From the NCBI GenBank assembly GCA_007133565.1, contig SLMM01000090.1:1-46516 (forward strand): a stretch of DNA of 46,516 nt, written 5' to 3'. Below the pieces are notes generated by a model. The model ran no database searches. It saw only the letters and a list, made by a program, of their open reading frames with translations, and was not told the DNA's origin. Made by a program: the position numbers and the translations under genes. Below are positions 8,793-19,235 of the stretch, piece after piece. Positions within the stretch are counted from its first letter, which is position 1. Each line of letters begins with the position of its first letter. Origin of the DNA: Bacteroidales bacterium (GTDB taxonomy: Bacteria; Bacteroidota; Bacteroidia; Bacteroidales; PUMT01).

Positions 8793-11246
8793 TCAGTCGG
8801 CCCCCACCCTTACCAGGTCGGCCAGCACACCCGCGGCAGTCACCTCCGCCCCTGCTCCCGGGCCCTTTATGACCATCGGGTTATCAAGATAACGGTTTGT
8901 AGTGAAGGAGATTATATTATCACTTCCGGTCAGGTTATAGAACGGGTGGGAAGAATCGAGCATCATAAGTTCGGTTCTGGCCTTTCCATCAGCTAAGACA
9001 CCCACGTAGTGCACAACCTTGTTTTCGGCGGCAGCCTTATTCTTCAGCAAGCTGAAGTGTTCTTCCGAAGCTTCAAGCTCGCGGTAAAAATCCTCCACCG
9101 TAGCTGCATTAAGGCAGTTCTCCGGTAGTATGGGCTGCAGTTCCATATCTTCAAATTCAGTTTCGAGTCCCGTCTCCCTCGCAATAATGAGCATTTTTCT
9201 TGCAAAATCAAGTCCGCTAAGGTCGTCCCTGGGGTCAGGCTCGGTAAAGCCCTTTTCCTGTGCTTCCTGAACCACGCTGGCAAAAGTCCTGTCCCCCTTG
9301 TATTCATTGAACACAAAAGATATGGTGCCCGAAAGTATAGCTTCCACCCTGAGGATCTCATCACCGCATACAAGTAACTCCTGGAGCGTCTTGATTATTG
9401 GCAATCCAGCACCTACGGTGGTTTCATAAAGATAATCAACACCAAACCTGGCAGCGGCGTCACGGTTCAGCCTGTAGCTGTCAAAATTGCCTGTATTGCC
9501 TATCTTGTTGCAGGTAACCACCGAAAAGCTCTTCTCAAAAAGTTGCTGGTAAAGCCGGGGCACTTCCGTGCTTCCGGTATTGTCGACAAATACAGAGTTC
9601 GGAAGGTTGAGTCTGAACGCATATTCAATAAAATCGTTCACTGTTCCCTCGCTACCCTTATCCTGAAGATCCTTTCTCCATGATCCCGGATCTGCACCTT
9701 CGGGGTTGAAGAGGTGACGTTTGCTGTTGCATAAACCGATAAGAGAAAGCTTAATATGTCTGTTCTGCTCCAGGAACCGGTGGTGGCCGGCTATCTGCCT
9801 TAAAAGAGTGCCTCCGATGTTTCCGACACCGCAGAAAAAGACGTTCAGCGTTTTGACGGGTGACAGGAACATTGCATCATGAACCGAATTCATTGCCTTT
9901 GACAGGTCCTTTCTGTCAATCACCACAGAGATATTAAGCTCTGATGATCCCTGTGCTATGGCCACCACGTTTACCCCGCTCCTGCCAAGCGAGCTGAACA
10001 CCTTACCCGACAGTCCCCGCTTATTCTTCATGTTTTCACCAACAACTGCAATGATGCTCAGGTTGTCATCAAATAGAGGCCGGTCAAGCCGGCCGGACTG
10101 GAGGTCCAGCTCAAACTCCCGGTTAATAACCTTTCTTGCAGGGGATATGTCGCGGGGACTGACTGCAAGGCTGATGCTGTGCTGGGAGCTGGCCTGGGTT
10201 ATCAGAAATACATTGATACCCTCAGCGGCCAGCCGGCTGAAAAGTCTGCCGCTGAATCCCTTTTCACCTACCATGGCCCCTCCCGATATTGTGATCAGGC
10301 AGATCTCGGATATACATGATATGCCCTTGATAAGCGACCCGTTCTTATCTGCGCTTGCCGTGATTATGGTTCCCCTGAACGAGGGATTAAAGCTGTTTTT
10401 GATTGTTATGGTTATATTTTTTGCCCTGGCCGGGAACATGGTGGGCGGATGGATCACCCTGGCGCCGAAATAGCTTAGCTCAACAGCCTCGCTGTAGGAG
10501 AGTTGCGGGATAGAAAATGCCTTTTTAACCATACGCGGATCGGCTGTCATTATACCGTCAACGTTGGTCCAGATCTCAATCTCACCGGCATCAATGGCTG
10601 CTGCAACTATTGCCGCAGTATAATCCGATCCCCCCCGCCCAAGTGTGGTGGTAATACCCGCTTCATTGGAAGCAATGAAACCGGTAAACACAGGTATCGA
10701 CCCTTCGTTCTCCTTTACGAAATTTCTTATCAGTGTATTGCTGAATTCCTCAATAACATTGGCCTGGCCGTAGTTGCTATCGGTCTTTACAAGCTGTCTT
10801 GTATCGGCAAATACAGCCTTCCCGCAGGATTGCCCGACAAAAGCCGTGAACATGAATGCTGAACAGAGCTCGCCGTAAGACAGAGCGCGGTCAACCGTAC
10901 GCAACGAAACCTCTCCGAGAGCAGATATTCCTGACAGCATCTCCTCAAGCTGGTTGAAATAAAGCTTAAGTGTCAGCAGCACCTCATTCTGCCTCTTTAT
11001 TTCCAGGCGGCTTCTGACAATGTTGTAATGGAGATCTTCCAGCTGCCTGATACCCGCCGACAGATCCTTTCCGGCAATTGCCTGTTCAACCAGTTCACTT
11101 ATCAGGTTTGTAACACCTTCAAGTGCCGAGCATACAACGGCCACCTCCCGCTTCTCTTTTTGGTTGTCTGATATGACGTCCAGCAGAGTGTCAAGTGTGG
11201 CGGGATTGCAAAGTGAGCTTCCGCCAAATTTTAGAACCTTGATCAT
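8793..11246 (-). CDS. thrA: Bifunctional aspartokinase/homoserine dehydrogenase
   Basis: 817 residues, close to the 820 of E. coli ThrA. The N-terminal aspartokinase starts with VLKFGGSSL (4-12) and includes TLGRGGSDYTAA and WTNVDGIMTADPR. The middle carries paired ACT regulatory segments, usually the threonine feedback site. The C-terminal homoserine dehydrogenase begins with the NAD(P)-binding VFFCGVGNIGGTLL near 470 and contains GTISFVFNEY and EPDPRDDLSGLDFARK. It supplies homoserine from aspartate, apart from the aspartate-semialdehyde dehydrogenase step, which is not encoded here. It follows leuB after 14 bases, which ties it to the branched-chain genes. Confidence 0.96.
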   Translation of the reverse strand: MIKVLKFGGSSLCNPATLDTLLDVISDNQKEKREVAVVCSALEGVTNLISELVEQAIAGKDLSAGIRQLEDLHYNIVRSRLEIKRQNEVLLTLKLYFNQLEEMLSGISALGEVSLRTVDRALSYGELCSAFMFTAFVGQSCGKAVFADTRQLVKTDSNYGQANVIEEFSNTLIRNFVKENEGSIPVFTGFIASNEAGITTTLGRGGSDYTAAIVAAAIDAGEIEIWTNVDGIMTADPRMVKKAFSIPQLSYSEAVELSYFGARVIHPPTMFPARAKNITITIKNSFNPSFRGTIITASADKNGSLIKGISCISEICLITISGGAMVGEKGFSGRLFSRLAAEGINVFLITQASSQHSISLAVSPRDISPARKVINREFELDLQSGRLDRPLFDDNLSIIAVVGENMKNKRGLSGKVFSSLGRSGVNVVAIAQGSSELNISVVIDRKDLSKAMNSVHDAMFLSPVKTLNVFFCGVGNIGGTLLRQIAGHHRFLEQNRHIKLSLIGLCNSKRHLFNPEGADPGSWRKDLQDKGSEGTVNDFIEYAFRLNLPNSVFVDNTGSTEVPRLYQQLFEKSFSVVTCNKIGNTGNFDSYRLNRDAAARFGVDYLYETTVGAGLPIIKTLQELLVCGDEILRVEAILSGTISFVFNEYKGDRTFASVVQEAQEKGFTEPDPRDDLSGLDFARKMLIIARETGLETEFEDMELQPILPENCLNAATVEDFYRELEASEEHFSLLKNKAAAENKVVHYVGVLADGKARTELMMLDSSHPFYNLTGSDNIISFTTNRYLDNPMVIKGPGAGAEVTAAGVLADLVRVGAD

Positions 11247-11260
11247 ATCTTAATATATTG

Positions 11261-12328
11261 TTAGCTTTTTTCAATCCAGCCGGCCAGCCAGTCACCTACC
11301 TCCGATGTGGAAGCCGGGGCTGTGTCATCAATATCGCCGGTAACGACCCCCGCCTCAAGAGATGCTTCAACCGCATTTCTGATAAGCCTCCCGCCCTCTT
11401 CACAGTCAAATGCATGCTCGAACATCATTGCGGCCGACAATACCGTGGCCACCGGATTTGCAATATTTCTGCCTGCAGCCTGGGGATATGAGCCGTGAAT
11501 AGGTTCAAAAACTGAGGTGTGAACTCCTATGGATGCAGAAGGCAACATGCCAAGCGAACCGGTTATTACGCTGGCCTCATCGGTAAGTATATCGCCAAAC
11601 ATGTTCTCTGTAACTATCACATCAAACCTCCTGGGCCACTGGATTATCTGCATGGCAGCATTGTCGACGAACATGTACTCAACCTCCACTTCCGGGTATG
11701 AAGGGGCCAGTTCCTGCATCACCTCCCGCCATAACCTGGATGTGGCAAGCACATTTGCCTTGTCAACCATGGTAAGTTTCCTGCGCCTCTTCATGGCAAA
11801 ATTAAGAGCCAGGGTGCAAATGCGTTCTATCTCGAACCTGTGATATACGCAGGTATCGTAAGCAGTATTGCCGTCTTCGGACCTTCCCTGGGGTCTGCCG
11901 AAATATATGCCGCCGGTAAGCTCCCTTACAGCCAGAAAATCAGCTCCGTCAACAATATCCTTTCTGAGAGGTGATTTATGAAGAAGTGGGCCGAACGTCG
12001 TCACCGGCCTTATATTAGCGTAAAGCCCCAGCTTCTGCCTCATCTCAAGAAGCCCTTTCTCGGGCCTCACATTTGCTTTCGGGTCATTGTCATATCTGGG
12101 GTCACCTATGGCCCCGAACAGTACCGCATCCGATTCCATACAAAGGCGGTGAGTATCTTCGGGATAAGGATTTCCTGTTTTATCAATAGCTATGGCACCT
12201 GTAAGTCCTTCACTGTATTCGGGTTTATGACCTGTTTTCCTGCAAACCTTGTCAATAACTTTTATCGCCTGCTGTGTAATCTCCGGTCCGATCCCGTCGC
12301 CTGCAAGCACTGCAATTTTGATCTCCAT
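11261..12328 (-). CDS. leuB: 3-isopropylmalate dehydrogenase
   Basis: 355 residues. An NAD-dependent oxidative decarboxylase of 3-isopropylmalate in leucine synthesis. Features seen: the start [17 protein letters not shown], the ELTGGIYFG segment, and the family signature region around [20 protein letters not shown]. In a citramalate route the same enzyme also oxidises 3-methylmalate to 2-oxobutyrate, which fits the cimA-like gene next door (36-base gap). Confidence 0.95.
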   Translation of the reverse strand: MEIKIAVLAGDGIGPEITQQAIKVIDKVCRKTGHKPEYSEGLTGAIAIDKTGNPYPEDTHRLCMESDAVLFGAIGDPRYDNDPKANVRPEKGLLEMRQKLGLYANIRPVTTFGPLLHKSPLRKDIVDGADFLAVRELTGGIYFGRPQGRSEDGNTAYDTCVYHRFEIERICTLALNFAMKRRRKLTMVDKANVLATSRLWREVMQELAPSYPEVEVEYMFVDNAAMQIIQWPRRFDVIVTENMFGDILTDEASVITGSLGMLPSASIGVHTSVFEPIHGSYPQAAGRNIANPVATVLSAAMMFEHAFDCEEGGRLIRNAVEASLEAGVVTGDIDDTAPASTSEVGDWLAGWIEKS

Positions 12329-12364
12329 TCCGTAAAAATAATATTAAATAAATATGATGTCGTT

Positions 12365-13927
12365 TCAGGACTGTTTTTCCAGGTTTCCCGAAGAAGTCTT
12401 TTTCATAACCTCCCTGTTCCCAATAATATTCAGCATTTTCATGGTGGCCTTTATCGCAGCGGTTGTCTGGTCCGCATCAAGTCCCCGAGTCCGGTACTCT
12501 ACACCTTCATATTCCCATGTAATGATTGTTTCAACCAGTGCGTCAGTCTTGCCTCCCGGGGGTATTGTCACCAGGTAATCAGTAAGTGCAGGCACAGGTC
12601 TGCCAAGGGTCTGGTAAATTTTCCACATGGCTTTCATGAAAGCATCGTACTGCCCGTCGCCTACCGACGTTTCAGAGTAGGTCTCACCCTCTATCGACAC
12701 GCTCAGTGAAGCTACCGGCCTCATTCCCCGCGCAACCGTAAGGTGATAATTGACCAGTTTGATGGACTGCTCTTTTGAACCATTCTTCAGAACATCTGAT
12801 ATGATATAGGGCAGGTCGCCGGTAGTGACTGTCTCTTTCTGGTCGCCAAGTTCAATGACCCTCCTGGTAACCTTGTCCAGGTCCTCCTTTGACAATGTTA
12901 TGCCAAGCTCTTCGAGGTTCTTCTTTATTGAGGCCTTCCCTGAGGTCTTACCCAGGGCGTAACGCCTGAACCTGCCGAACCTCTCGGGCAACAACTCATT
13001 GAAATAGAGGTCTCCCTTGTCGTCGCCATCGGCATGCACGCCGCAGCACTGCGTAAAGACATATTCACCTGTAAGCGGCTTGTTTTCAGGTATTCTGATT
13101 CCGCTGAACAGCTCAACCATCTTTGAAACCTTTGAAACCTTTGATTCCACAAGTGTGTTCCCGATTTTCAGATGGTCGTTGAGCACCCCGAGTACACTTG
13201 CAAGAGGCACATTGCCTGCACGCTCTCCGAGTCCGTTAACGGTAGTGTGAACCCCTTTCATACCGGCTTTGACAGCCGAAACAACGTTTGCAGTGCCCAG
13301 GTCATAGTCGTTGTGCGCATGAAAGTCGAAATGGATATCCGGCCAGCGCGAGACGGCCCAGTTGCAGAACTCCAAAACCTGGTCGGGATTCAGTATCCCC
13401 AGCGTATCGGGAAGCATGATCCTTTCAATATTCCTGGTGCTAAGATGTTCGATCATATTCTCAACATATGCGGGTGAGTAGATCATGCCATTGGACCAGT
13501 CCTCGAGATAAACATTCACCTTCAACCCCCTTCGGGAAGCCTCCCCGATCACACTGTCGATATCGTCAAGGTGCTGCTGCGGTGTTTTGCGCAGCTGCCC
13601 CTCGCAATGCTTCAGCGACCCCTTGGTGAGCAGGTTCACGACCTTAACGCCCGCCTCACAGGCCCAGTCCAGCGACAGCGTGCCGTCGACAAAACCGAGC
13701 ACCTCGACCCGGTCAAGATAGCCCTTTGCAGCCGCCCATTCGGTGATCCGTTTTACCGCGCGGTACTCCCCCTCCGACACCCGGGCCGATGCCACCTCAA
13801 TACGGTTCACCCTGATCTCATCGAGCAGCAGCTGCGCTATTGCCAGCTTTTCTCCGTCATTGAAAGATACACCCGTGGTCTGTTCACCATCCCTGAGCGT
13901 TGTGTCCATTACTTCAACAGTTCTCAT
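12365..13927 (-). CDS. cimA: Citramalate synthase-like (second isopropylmalate-synthase homologue)
   Basis: 520 residues. A DRE-TIM condensing enzyme with a C-terminal LeuA-type allosteric domain. Visible motifs are [19 protein letters not shown] near the N-terminus, the metal-binding HAHNDYDLG, and NGLGERAGN. The C-terminal region (about 380-505) is the regulatory domain. It differs clearly from leuA in the same operon: CimA and its relatives have the TTLRDGEQ motif followed by a different substrate-pocket region. I infer that it condenses pyruvate with acetyl-CoA to (R)-citramalate for isoleucine, because ilvA is absent and leuC, leuD and leuB are adjacent. A second isopropylmalate or homocitrate-type synthase is the alternative. 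I start at 13927, whose ATG overlaps the leuD stop (ATGA); an upstream in-frame ATG at 14011 would sit inside leuD. Confidence 0.75.
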   Translation of the reverse strand: MRTVEVMDTTLRDGEQTTGVSFNDGEKLAIAQLLLDEIRVNRIEVASARVSEGEYRAVKRITEWAAAKGYLDRVEVLGFVDGTLSLDWACEAGVKVVNLLTKGSLKHCEGQLRKTPQQHLDDIDSVIGEASRRGLKVNVYLEDWSNGMIYSPAYVENMIEHLSTRNIERIMLPDTLGILNPDQVLEFCNWAVSRWPDIHFDFHAHNDYDLGTANVVSAVKAGMKGVHTTVNGLGERAGNVPLASVLGVLNDHLKIGNTLVESKVSKVSKMVELFSGIRIPENKPLTGEYVFTQCCGVHADGDDKGDLYFNELLPERFGRFRRYALGKTSGKASIKKNLEELGITLSKEDLDKVTRRVIELGDQKETVTTGDLPYIISDVLKNGSKEQSIKLVNYHLTVARGMRPVASLSVSIEGETYSETSVGDGQYDAFMKAMWKIYQTLGRPVPALTDYLVTIPPGGKTDALVETIITWEYEGVEYRTRGLDADQTTAAIKATMKMLNIIGNREVMKKTSSGNLEKQS

Positions 13928-14520
13928 AACTCTCTTTTTTGTTCCCATTCTGTTATCCTTTCCTTCATACTTAACAGGTAATCGATGTCGTCGTACCCGT
14001 TCAGCAGGCATTTTTTCTTGTATGCACTTATTTCAAAATTTTCAGATACCCCCTCACCCTCCAGGCTGACAGCCTGCTTTTCCAGGTCAACCCTTACCGT
14101 TACACGTGGGTCTCTCTCTATACGGTTGAAAAGCAGGGACAGGAAATCGCCGGTTACCTGCACCGGCAGCAAACCGTTATTGAGTGCATTGTTCCTGAAT
14201 ATGTCCGCAAAAAAGCTGGAGACCACCACCCTGAAGCCGTAATCCTTTATCGCCCAGGCTGCATGCTCGCGGCTGCTCCCGCTGCCGAAATTCTTTCCTG
14301 CCACCATTATCTCTCCCCCGTACCTTTCGTCATTCAGCACGAAATCTTTCCTGGGCCTCCCGGCATGATCGTACCTCCAGTCCCTGAAAAGGTTCTCTCC
14401 AAACCCCTCACGCGAAGTGGCCTTCAGGAACCTTGCCGGTATGATCTGGTCGGTATCCACATTCTCTGCAGGCAGGGGAACGCATGTTGATACGAGTGTT
14501 GTGAATTTCTCTATAGGCAT
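13924..14520 (-). CDS. leuD: 3-isopropylmalate dehydratase small subunit
   Basis: 198 residues, the usual size. It pairs with LeuC to isomerise 2- to 3-isopropylmalate, and citramalate to 3-methylmalate where a citramalate route exists. Motifs: [12 protein letters not shown] near the N-terminus and the swivelling-domain loop [15 protein letters not shown]. It follows leuC after 18 bases, and its stop overlaps the next start by four bases, which suggests translational coupling. Confidence 0.96.
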   Translation of the reverse strand: MPIEKFTTLVSTCVPLPAENVDTDQIIPARFLKATSREGFGENLFRDWRYDHAGRPRKDFVLNDERYGGEIMVAGKNFGSGSSREHAAWAIKDYGFRVVVSSFFADIFRNNALNNGLLPVQVTGDFLSLLFNRIERDPRVTVRVDLEKQAVSLEGEGVSENFEISAYKKKCLLNGYDDIDYLLSMKERITEWEQKREL

Positions 14521-14538
14521 TTTATATCTGTTTATTCA

Positions 14539-15939
14539 TTACAAAAATTCGCGCGGGTCTGTTACCACGCCTGTTATCGCCGCTGCGGCGGCGGTGAGGG
14601 GACTGGCAAGCATGGTGCGTGCACCAGGGCCCTGCCTTCCCTCGAAGTTCCTGTTGGAGGTCGAAACCGCATATTTCCCTTCAGGTATCTTGTCCTCGTT
14701 CATCGCCAGGCATGCTGAACAGCCCGGCTGTCGAAGCTCAAATCCTGCTTCCTCAAGAATATCCTTTATGCCTTCCCCGGCGGCCTGCTTTTCAACCTGC
14801 CTGCTTCCCGGCACTATCCATGCCGTTACACCTTCTGCCTTCTTCCTGCCCTTCACAAACTGCGCAAAGCTCCTCAGGTCCTCAATCCTCCCGTTGGTGC
14901 AGCTGCCCACAAAGACGTAGTCCACCTTCTTGCCCGCCATCGGCTCGCCGGGATTGAACCCCATATAATCGAGCGATTTCCTGAAAGATGCCTCAGAAGT
15001 ATTGCCGGTTTCATCCTTCCCGGGAATGGGGGCGGTGACCGGTATGCCCATACCGGGATTGGTACCCCATGTGATCATGGGCTCAATATCGGCGGCTTCA
15101 AAAAAGAGCTCCCTGTCGAACCGTGCATCGCTGTCAGAGCCAAGTTTTTTCCACCGTTCGACATGTCTGTCAAACTCCTTGCCTGCAGGAGCAAATTCGC
15201 GTCCCCTGAGATATTCATACGTTACCTCGTCAGGGGCTATCAGTCCACCGCGTGCTCCCATTTCTATGCTCATGTTGCATATGGTCATCCTGGCCTCCAT
15301 CGAGAGCGACCGCACCGCTTTACCGCTGTACTCAACGAAGTAGCCTGTCGCCCCGCCGGTTGATATCTGCGATATTATGTACAGTATTATATCCTTTGAG
15401 GTAACCCCCTGTCCAGGAATACCGTCAATATTGATCCTCATAGTTTTCGGACGTGACTGCATTATGCACTGGCCGGCCAGCACCATCTCCACCTCGCTCG
15501 TGCCGATGCCGAAAGCGATGCAGCCGAAGGCGCCGTGGGTCGATGTGTGGCTGTCGCCGCAAACTATCGTCATCCCGGGCTGTGTTATACCCAGCTCAGG
15601 CCCGATTACGTGGACAATCCCGTTGTAGGGATGGTTTAATCCGTAAAGGGCAATGTTGTGTTCGCTGCAGTTCTCTGCCAGCTTCTCTACCTGAACCCTG
15701 CTGAGCTCCTCCTGTATGGGCAGGTGCTGGCTGGTTGTCGGCACGTTGTGATCGGCCGTGGCCACGGTCTTGTCCGGGCGAAATACCTTTATGCCCCTCC
15801 TTTTAAGTCCCCCGAATGCCTGGGGACTGGTAACCTCGTGGATGAAGTGCCTGTCAATATACAGCACATCGGGACCTTCGGGAACAGTTGAGACCACATG
15901 ATCGTCCCATATTTTATCGAATATCGTCTTACTGCTCAA
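14539..15939 (-). CDS. leuC: 3-isopropylmalate dehydratase large subunit
   Basis: 466 residues, matching bacterial LeuC. An aconitase-family [4Fe-4S] subunit; cluster cysteines are visible in [13 protein letters not shown] and in the PGCSACL motif about 60 residues later. Other family segments are [13 protein letters not shown] and [11 protein letters not shown]. It lies between leuA (28-base gap) and leuD. Confidence 0.96.
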   Translation of the reverse strand: MSSKTIFDKIWDDHVVSTVPEGPDVLYIDRHFIHEVTSPQAFGGLKRRGIKVFRPDKTVATADHNVPTTSQHLPIQEELSRVQVEKLAENCSEHNIALYGLNHPYNGIVHVIGPELGITQPGMTIVCGDSHTSTHGAFGCIAFGIGTSEVEMVLAGQCIMQSRPKTMRINIDGIPGQGVTSKDIILYIISQISTGGATGYFVEYSGKAVRSLSMEARMTICNMSIEMGARGGLIAPDEVTYEYLRGREFAPAGKEFDRHVERWKKLGSDSDARFDRELFFEAADIEPMITWGTNPGMGIPVTAPIPGKDETGNTSEASFRKSLDYMGFNPGEPMAGKKVDYVFVGSCTNGRIEDLRSFAQFVKGRKKAEGVTAWIVPGSRQVEKQAAGEGIKDILEEAGFELRQPGCSACLAMNEDKIPEGKYAVSTSNRNFEGRQGPGARTMLASPLTAAAAAITGVVTDPREFL

Positions 15940-15967
15940 TGTTCAATGGTTTTTAGTGTTTTTACCA

Positions 15968-17461
15968 CTATGATATTTTTCCTAATGCATCAAGGAAGGC
16001 CTCTACCGATGCGGTAACGATATCGGTATGGGCCGAAAAACCGTAATAGTTGTCCCCCTTGTGCTCTATCTGGACGTGGACCTTCCCGAGGTCGTCGCTG
16101 CCCCTGGTGATGGCCTGTATAAGGAACTCCTCGAGCCGCACTCTCCTTTTCACCAAATTCTTGACGGCAGTGAAGGATGCATCGATCGGGCCGTTGCCGG
16201 AGGCGGTTTCGGTAAAAACATCGCCTTTGAAGCTCACCTGCACTGTTGCCGTGGGGATGGTGGACTTGCCGCACATTACCTGGAGGGAGACCAGCTCAAT
16301 GGGCGGCTTGCCTTTTTTCTCCCTGCCCGCGAGTATCTCAAGATCCTCATCGCTTATATCCTTTTTCCTGTCCGCCAGATCCAGGAACCGGTTGTAAACA
16401 TCCTCGAGCTCATCACTATCAAAATCATATCCAATGATCTGGAGCCTGTGTTTAAGTGCAGCCCTTCCGCTACGTGCAGTAAGCACTATAGCAGACTCCT
16501 TGACACCAACTTCGGCCGGATCAATAATTTCGTAATTCTGCCTGTTTTTCAGCACGCCGTCCTGGTGGATACCTGACGAATGAGCAAAGGCATTGCGCCC
16601 CACGATAGCCTTGTTGGGCTGTACCGGCATCCGCATAAGGGTCGAAACGAGCTTGCTCGTCCTAATGATCTGCCTTGTGTCAATTCCCGTTTCATAATCG
16701 AGCGAATGATGGCTTTTCATTGCCATGACCACCTCTTCAAGAGAGGTATTGCCGGCCCGTTCGCCGATGCCGTTCATGGTGACCTCCACCTGGCGGGCCC
16801 CGTTAATGACGCCTGCCAACGTATTGGCGGTGGCCATACCAAGGTCATTATGACAGTGTGTTGATATCACCGCCTTGTCGATGTTGGGCACATTATTCAG
16901 CAGATAGGCTATCTTTTCGCCGTACTCGGCGGGCAGGCAGTACCCCGTGGTATCGGGAATATTTACTACCGTGGCGCCGGCCTTTATAACGGCCTCGATC
17001 ACCCTGGCGAGGTACTCGTTTTCGGTCCTGCCGGCATCTTCGGCGTAGAACTCAACATCGTCGACAAATTTTCTTGAAAGCTTTACCGCAGCCACGGCTC
17101 TTTTAAGTATATCCTCCCGGTTCGAGTTCAGCTTGTTCTTTATATGAAATTCAGAGGTGCCTATGCCGGTATGAATTCTCTTCCTTTTGGCAAACTTCAG
17201 TGAATCGGCCGCAACCTCAATATCCTTGTCAACGGCCCTTGTAAGTGCACAAACAACCGGCTTTTCGACTGTTTTGGATATTTCCACCACTGAGTTGAAA
17301 TCACCGGGCGAAGAGATGGGGAACCCCGCTTCAATAATATCGACACCAAGCTTTTCAAGCTGCCTGGCAATCTCAATCTTTTCGATGGTGTTGAGCTGGC
17401 AGCCCGGGACCTGTTCACCGTCTCTCAGCGTAGTATCAAAAATGTGAATCTTTTTGTCCAT
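15968..17461 (-). CDS. leuA: 2-isopropylmalate synthase
   Basis: 497 residues. It condenses acetyl-CoA with 2-oxoisovalerate, the committed step to leucine. The N-terminus [18 protein letters not shown] carries the catalytic motif. The metal-binding [11 protein letters not shown] and [14 protein letters not shown] follow, and the C-terminal allosteric domain occupies about 385-497 ([14 protein letters not shown]). This domain is the usual site of leucine feedback. It follows ilvC after 59 bases. Confidence 0.96.
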   Translation of the reverse strand: MDKKIHIFDTTLRDGEQVPGCQLNTIEKIEIARQLEKLGVDIIEAGFPISSPGDFNSVVEISKTVEKPVVCALTRAVDKDIEVAADSLKFAKRKRIHTGIGTSEFHIKNKLNSNREDILKRAVAAVKLSRKFVDDVEFYAEDAGRTENEYLARVIEAVIKAGATVVNIPDTTGYCLPAEYGEKIAYLLNNVPNIDKAVISTHCHNDLGMATANTLAGVINGARQVEVTMNGIGERAGNTSLEEVVMAMKSHHSLDYETGIDTRQIIRTSKLVSTLMRMPVQPNKAIVGRNAFAHSSGIHQDGVLKNRQNYEIIDPAEVGVKESAIVLTARSGRAALKHRLQIIGYDFDSDELEDVYNRFLDLADRKKDISDEDLEILAGREKKGKPPIELVSLQVMCGKSTIPTATVQVSFKGDVFTETASGNGPIDASFTAVKNLVKRRVRLEEFLIQAITRGSDDLGKVHVQIEHKGDNYYGFSAHTDIVTASVEAFLDALGKIS

Positions 17462-17520
17462 ATCTGAATCTGTTTTACTGGTTACTATTTTATGGGTCTG
17501 TTATATTTTCTTTTTCGGTA

Positions 17521-18567
17521 TTACAGGTTTTCGGGACGCAGTTTTCTGACCTCGGCGCCGGCCCTCCACATTTCAGAGTCACGCAGTTCGCCGAGCTCCT
17601 TTTCAAGTCCGGTCCTGTAATCGGGCTTTGAATTTGCCTCAATGGCCTTACGGGCTTCGTTGCCTTTAGCAACCTCCGAATAGAGATCACGGAAAACCGG
17701 CAGGTTGGTGTCCCTGAATTTTTTCCACCAGTCCAGCGCACCCCTCTGGGCGGTGGTGGAGCAGTTGGCATACATCCAGTCCATTCCGTTCTCTGCTACC
17801 AGTGGCATCAGGCTTTGGGTCAGCTCCTCAACAGTCTCGTTGAAAGCCTCGGAGGGTGTATGGCCGTTCTCCCTCAAAACCTGGTACTGTGCAGCGAACA
17901 AACCCTGGACAGCTCCCATCAGCGTACCTCTTTCGCCGGTCAGATCACTATAGACCTCCTTTTTGAAAGTGGTTTCAAACAGGTACCCGCTGCCTACCCC
18001 TATGCCGAGAGCAATGACCCTCTCCTCTGCCCTGCCTGTTGCATCCTGGAATACCGCATAGCTGCTGTTCAGTCCCCGTCCCTCTAGGAACATGCGGCGA
18101 AGGCTGGTACCCGAGCCTTTGGGAGCTACGAGCACGACATCGACATTTCTGGGAGGGATTATCCCTGTCTGATCCTTGTAGGTAATACCGAACCCGTGTG
18201 AAAAATAGAGCACATTGCCGGGAGAGAGGTGTTTTTTCACCGCCGGCCAAAGTGCTATCTGGCCCGCATCTGAAAGCAGGTACTGTATTACCGTGCCCTT
18301 TTCCAGGGCCTCCTCTATAGGGAAGAGAGTTTTATCGGGCTCCCAGCCATCGGCTACAGCTTTTTCCCAGGTTTTGGAATCCTGCCTCTGCCCAACTATC
18401 ACGTTAAAGCCGTTGTCTTTGAGATTCAGTGCCTGTCCGGGTCCCTGCACCCCGTAGCCTATTACAGCAATGGTTTCATTCTTTAATACTTCAAGCGCCC
18501 TCGAAAGGGGAAACTCTTCACGTGTTACTACATTTTCAGTTACACCGCCGAAATTGATCTGTGCCAT
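17521..18567 (-). CDS. ilvC: Ketol-acid reductoisomerase
   Basis: 348 residues. It converts acetolactate or acetohydroxybutyrate to the dihydroxy acid, using Mg2+ and NAD(P)H. The Rossmann loop VIGYGVQGPGQALNLKDNG is near 35-53, and the cofactor-specificity loop reads VGQRQDSKTW. Metal ligands lie in the region of EVYSDLTGERGTLMG and FNETVEELTQS. The DGWEPDKTLF and LRPENL segments match the Bacteroides/yeast-like branch rather than E. coli IlvC. It sits between ilvN (26-base gap) and leuA. Confidence 0.95.
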   Translation of the reverse strand: MAQINFGGVTENVVTREEFPLSRALEVLKNETIAVIGYGVQGPGQALNLKDNGFNVIVGQRQDSKTWEKAVADGWEPDKTLFPIEEALEKGTVIQYLLSDAGQIALWPAVKKHLSPGNVLYFSHGFGITYKDQTGIIPPRNVDVVLVAPKGSGTSLRRMFLEGRGLNSSYAVFQDATGRAEERVIALGIGVGSGYLFETTFKKEVYSDLTGERGTLMGAVQGLFAAQYQVLRENGHTPSEAFNETVEELTQSLMPLVAENGMDWMYANCSTTAQRGALDWWKKFRDTNLPVFRDLYSEVAKGNEARKAIEANSKPDYRTGLEKELGELRDSEMWRAGAEVRKLRPENL

Positions 18568-18593
18568 AATTGAATTTTATTGGTTATTAATAT

Positions 18594-19148
18594 TTAATCT
18601 GTTTTTATCTCAGGATTGACGCCATTCCTCGCAAGTTTTCTAAGGTAGCTGTTCAGTGGTTCCTTTTTCAGCTTGTTTATCGCCACCCTGCCCGATCTTG
18701 TGAATTGTGTAACTCCATAAGGATCAAGCTTATTGAAAAGATCCTGGGTTTCACTTTTGTGACCTGTCTTCTCAATGACTGTATATTCGGGGGTCATCTC
18801 CAGGATCCTTGCACCATATTGCCTTACCAGCTTTTCCACTTCATTTCCTTCGAAAAGTGAAGCAGTCGGGACCCTGTATAATGCAATCTCCTGGTAAACT
18901 ATCTCATCCTGAGAGAAATAATAGGCTTTAAGGATGTCGATGCGCTTCTCGATCTGGCGCACGAGTACGTCAATCTCCTCTTTCGTGGCATATACCACAA
19001 CAGTAAACTTGTGAATTCCCTCAATGGCTGACTCAGAAGTGGTAAGGCTTTCGATATTAATATGCCTTTTCGTGAAAACCGTGGTTACCTGGTTGAGTAT
19101 GCCAACACGGTTTTCAGAATATACTGTAACAGTGAACTCTTGCTTCAT
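18594..19148 (-). CDS. ilvN: Acetolactate synthase small (regulatory) subunit
   Basis: About 184 residues. An ACT-domain regulatory subunit for IlvB, usually carrying valine feedback. The ACT domain begins FTVTVYSENRVGILNQVTTVF and continues ININIESL-like (NIESLTTSES); a second domain with RVPTASLFEGNEVEKL follows. I start at 19148 (MKQEFTVT), where the family homology begins. An in-frame ATG at 19190 would add 14 residues and has AGGAG three bases upstream, so it remains possible. Confidence 0.9.
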   Translation of the reverse strand: MKQEFTVTVYSENRVGILNQVTTVFTKRHINIESLTTSESAIEGIHKFTVVVYATKEEIDVLVRQIEKRIDILKAYYFSQDEIVYQEIALYRVPTASLFEGNEVEKLVRQYGARILEMTPEYTVIEKTGHKSETQDLFNKLDPYGVTQFTRSGRVAINKLKKEPLNSYLRKLARNGVNPEIKTD

Positions 19149-19235
19149 TGCGATATTTTTATTAATAAGTTGGTTTTCATTGTCATGCACTCCTGTCCGG
19201 TCTGACAGCCCGGTAGCGGGCTCCGGGGGTTGCAG

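Noticed and set aside
11978-12709. A 243-codon plus-strand frame across leuB and the cimA-like gene
   Set aside because: It is antisense to two clear enzymes and the gap between them, rich in Cys, His and Phe as expected from reverse-complement reading.
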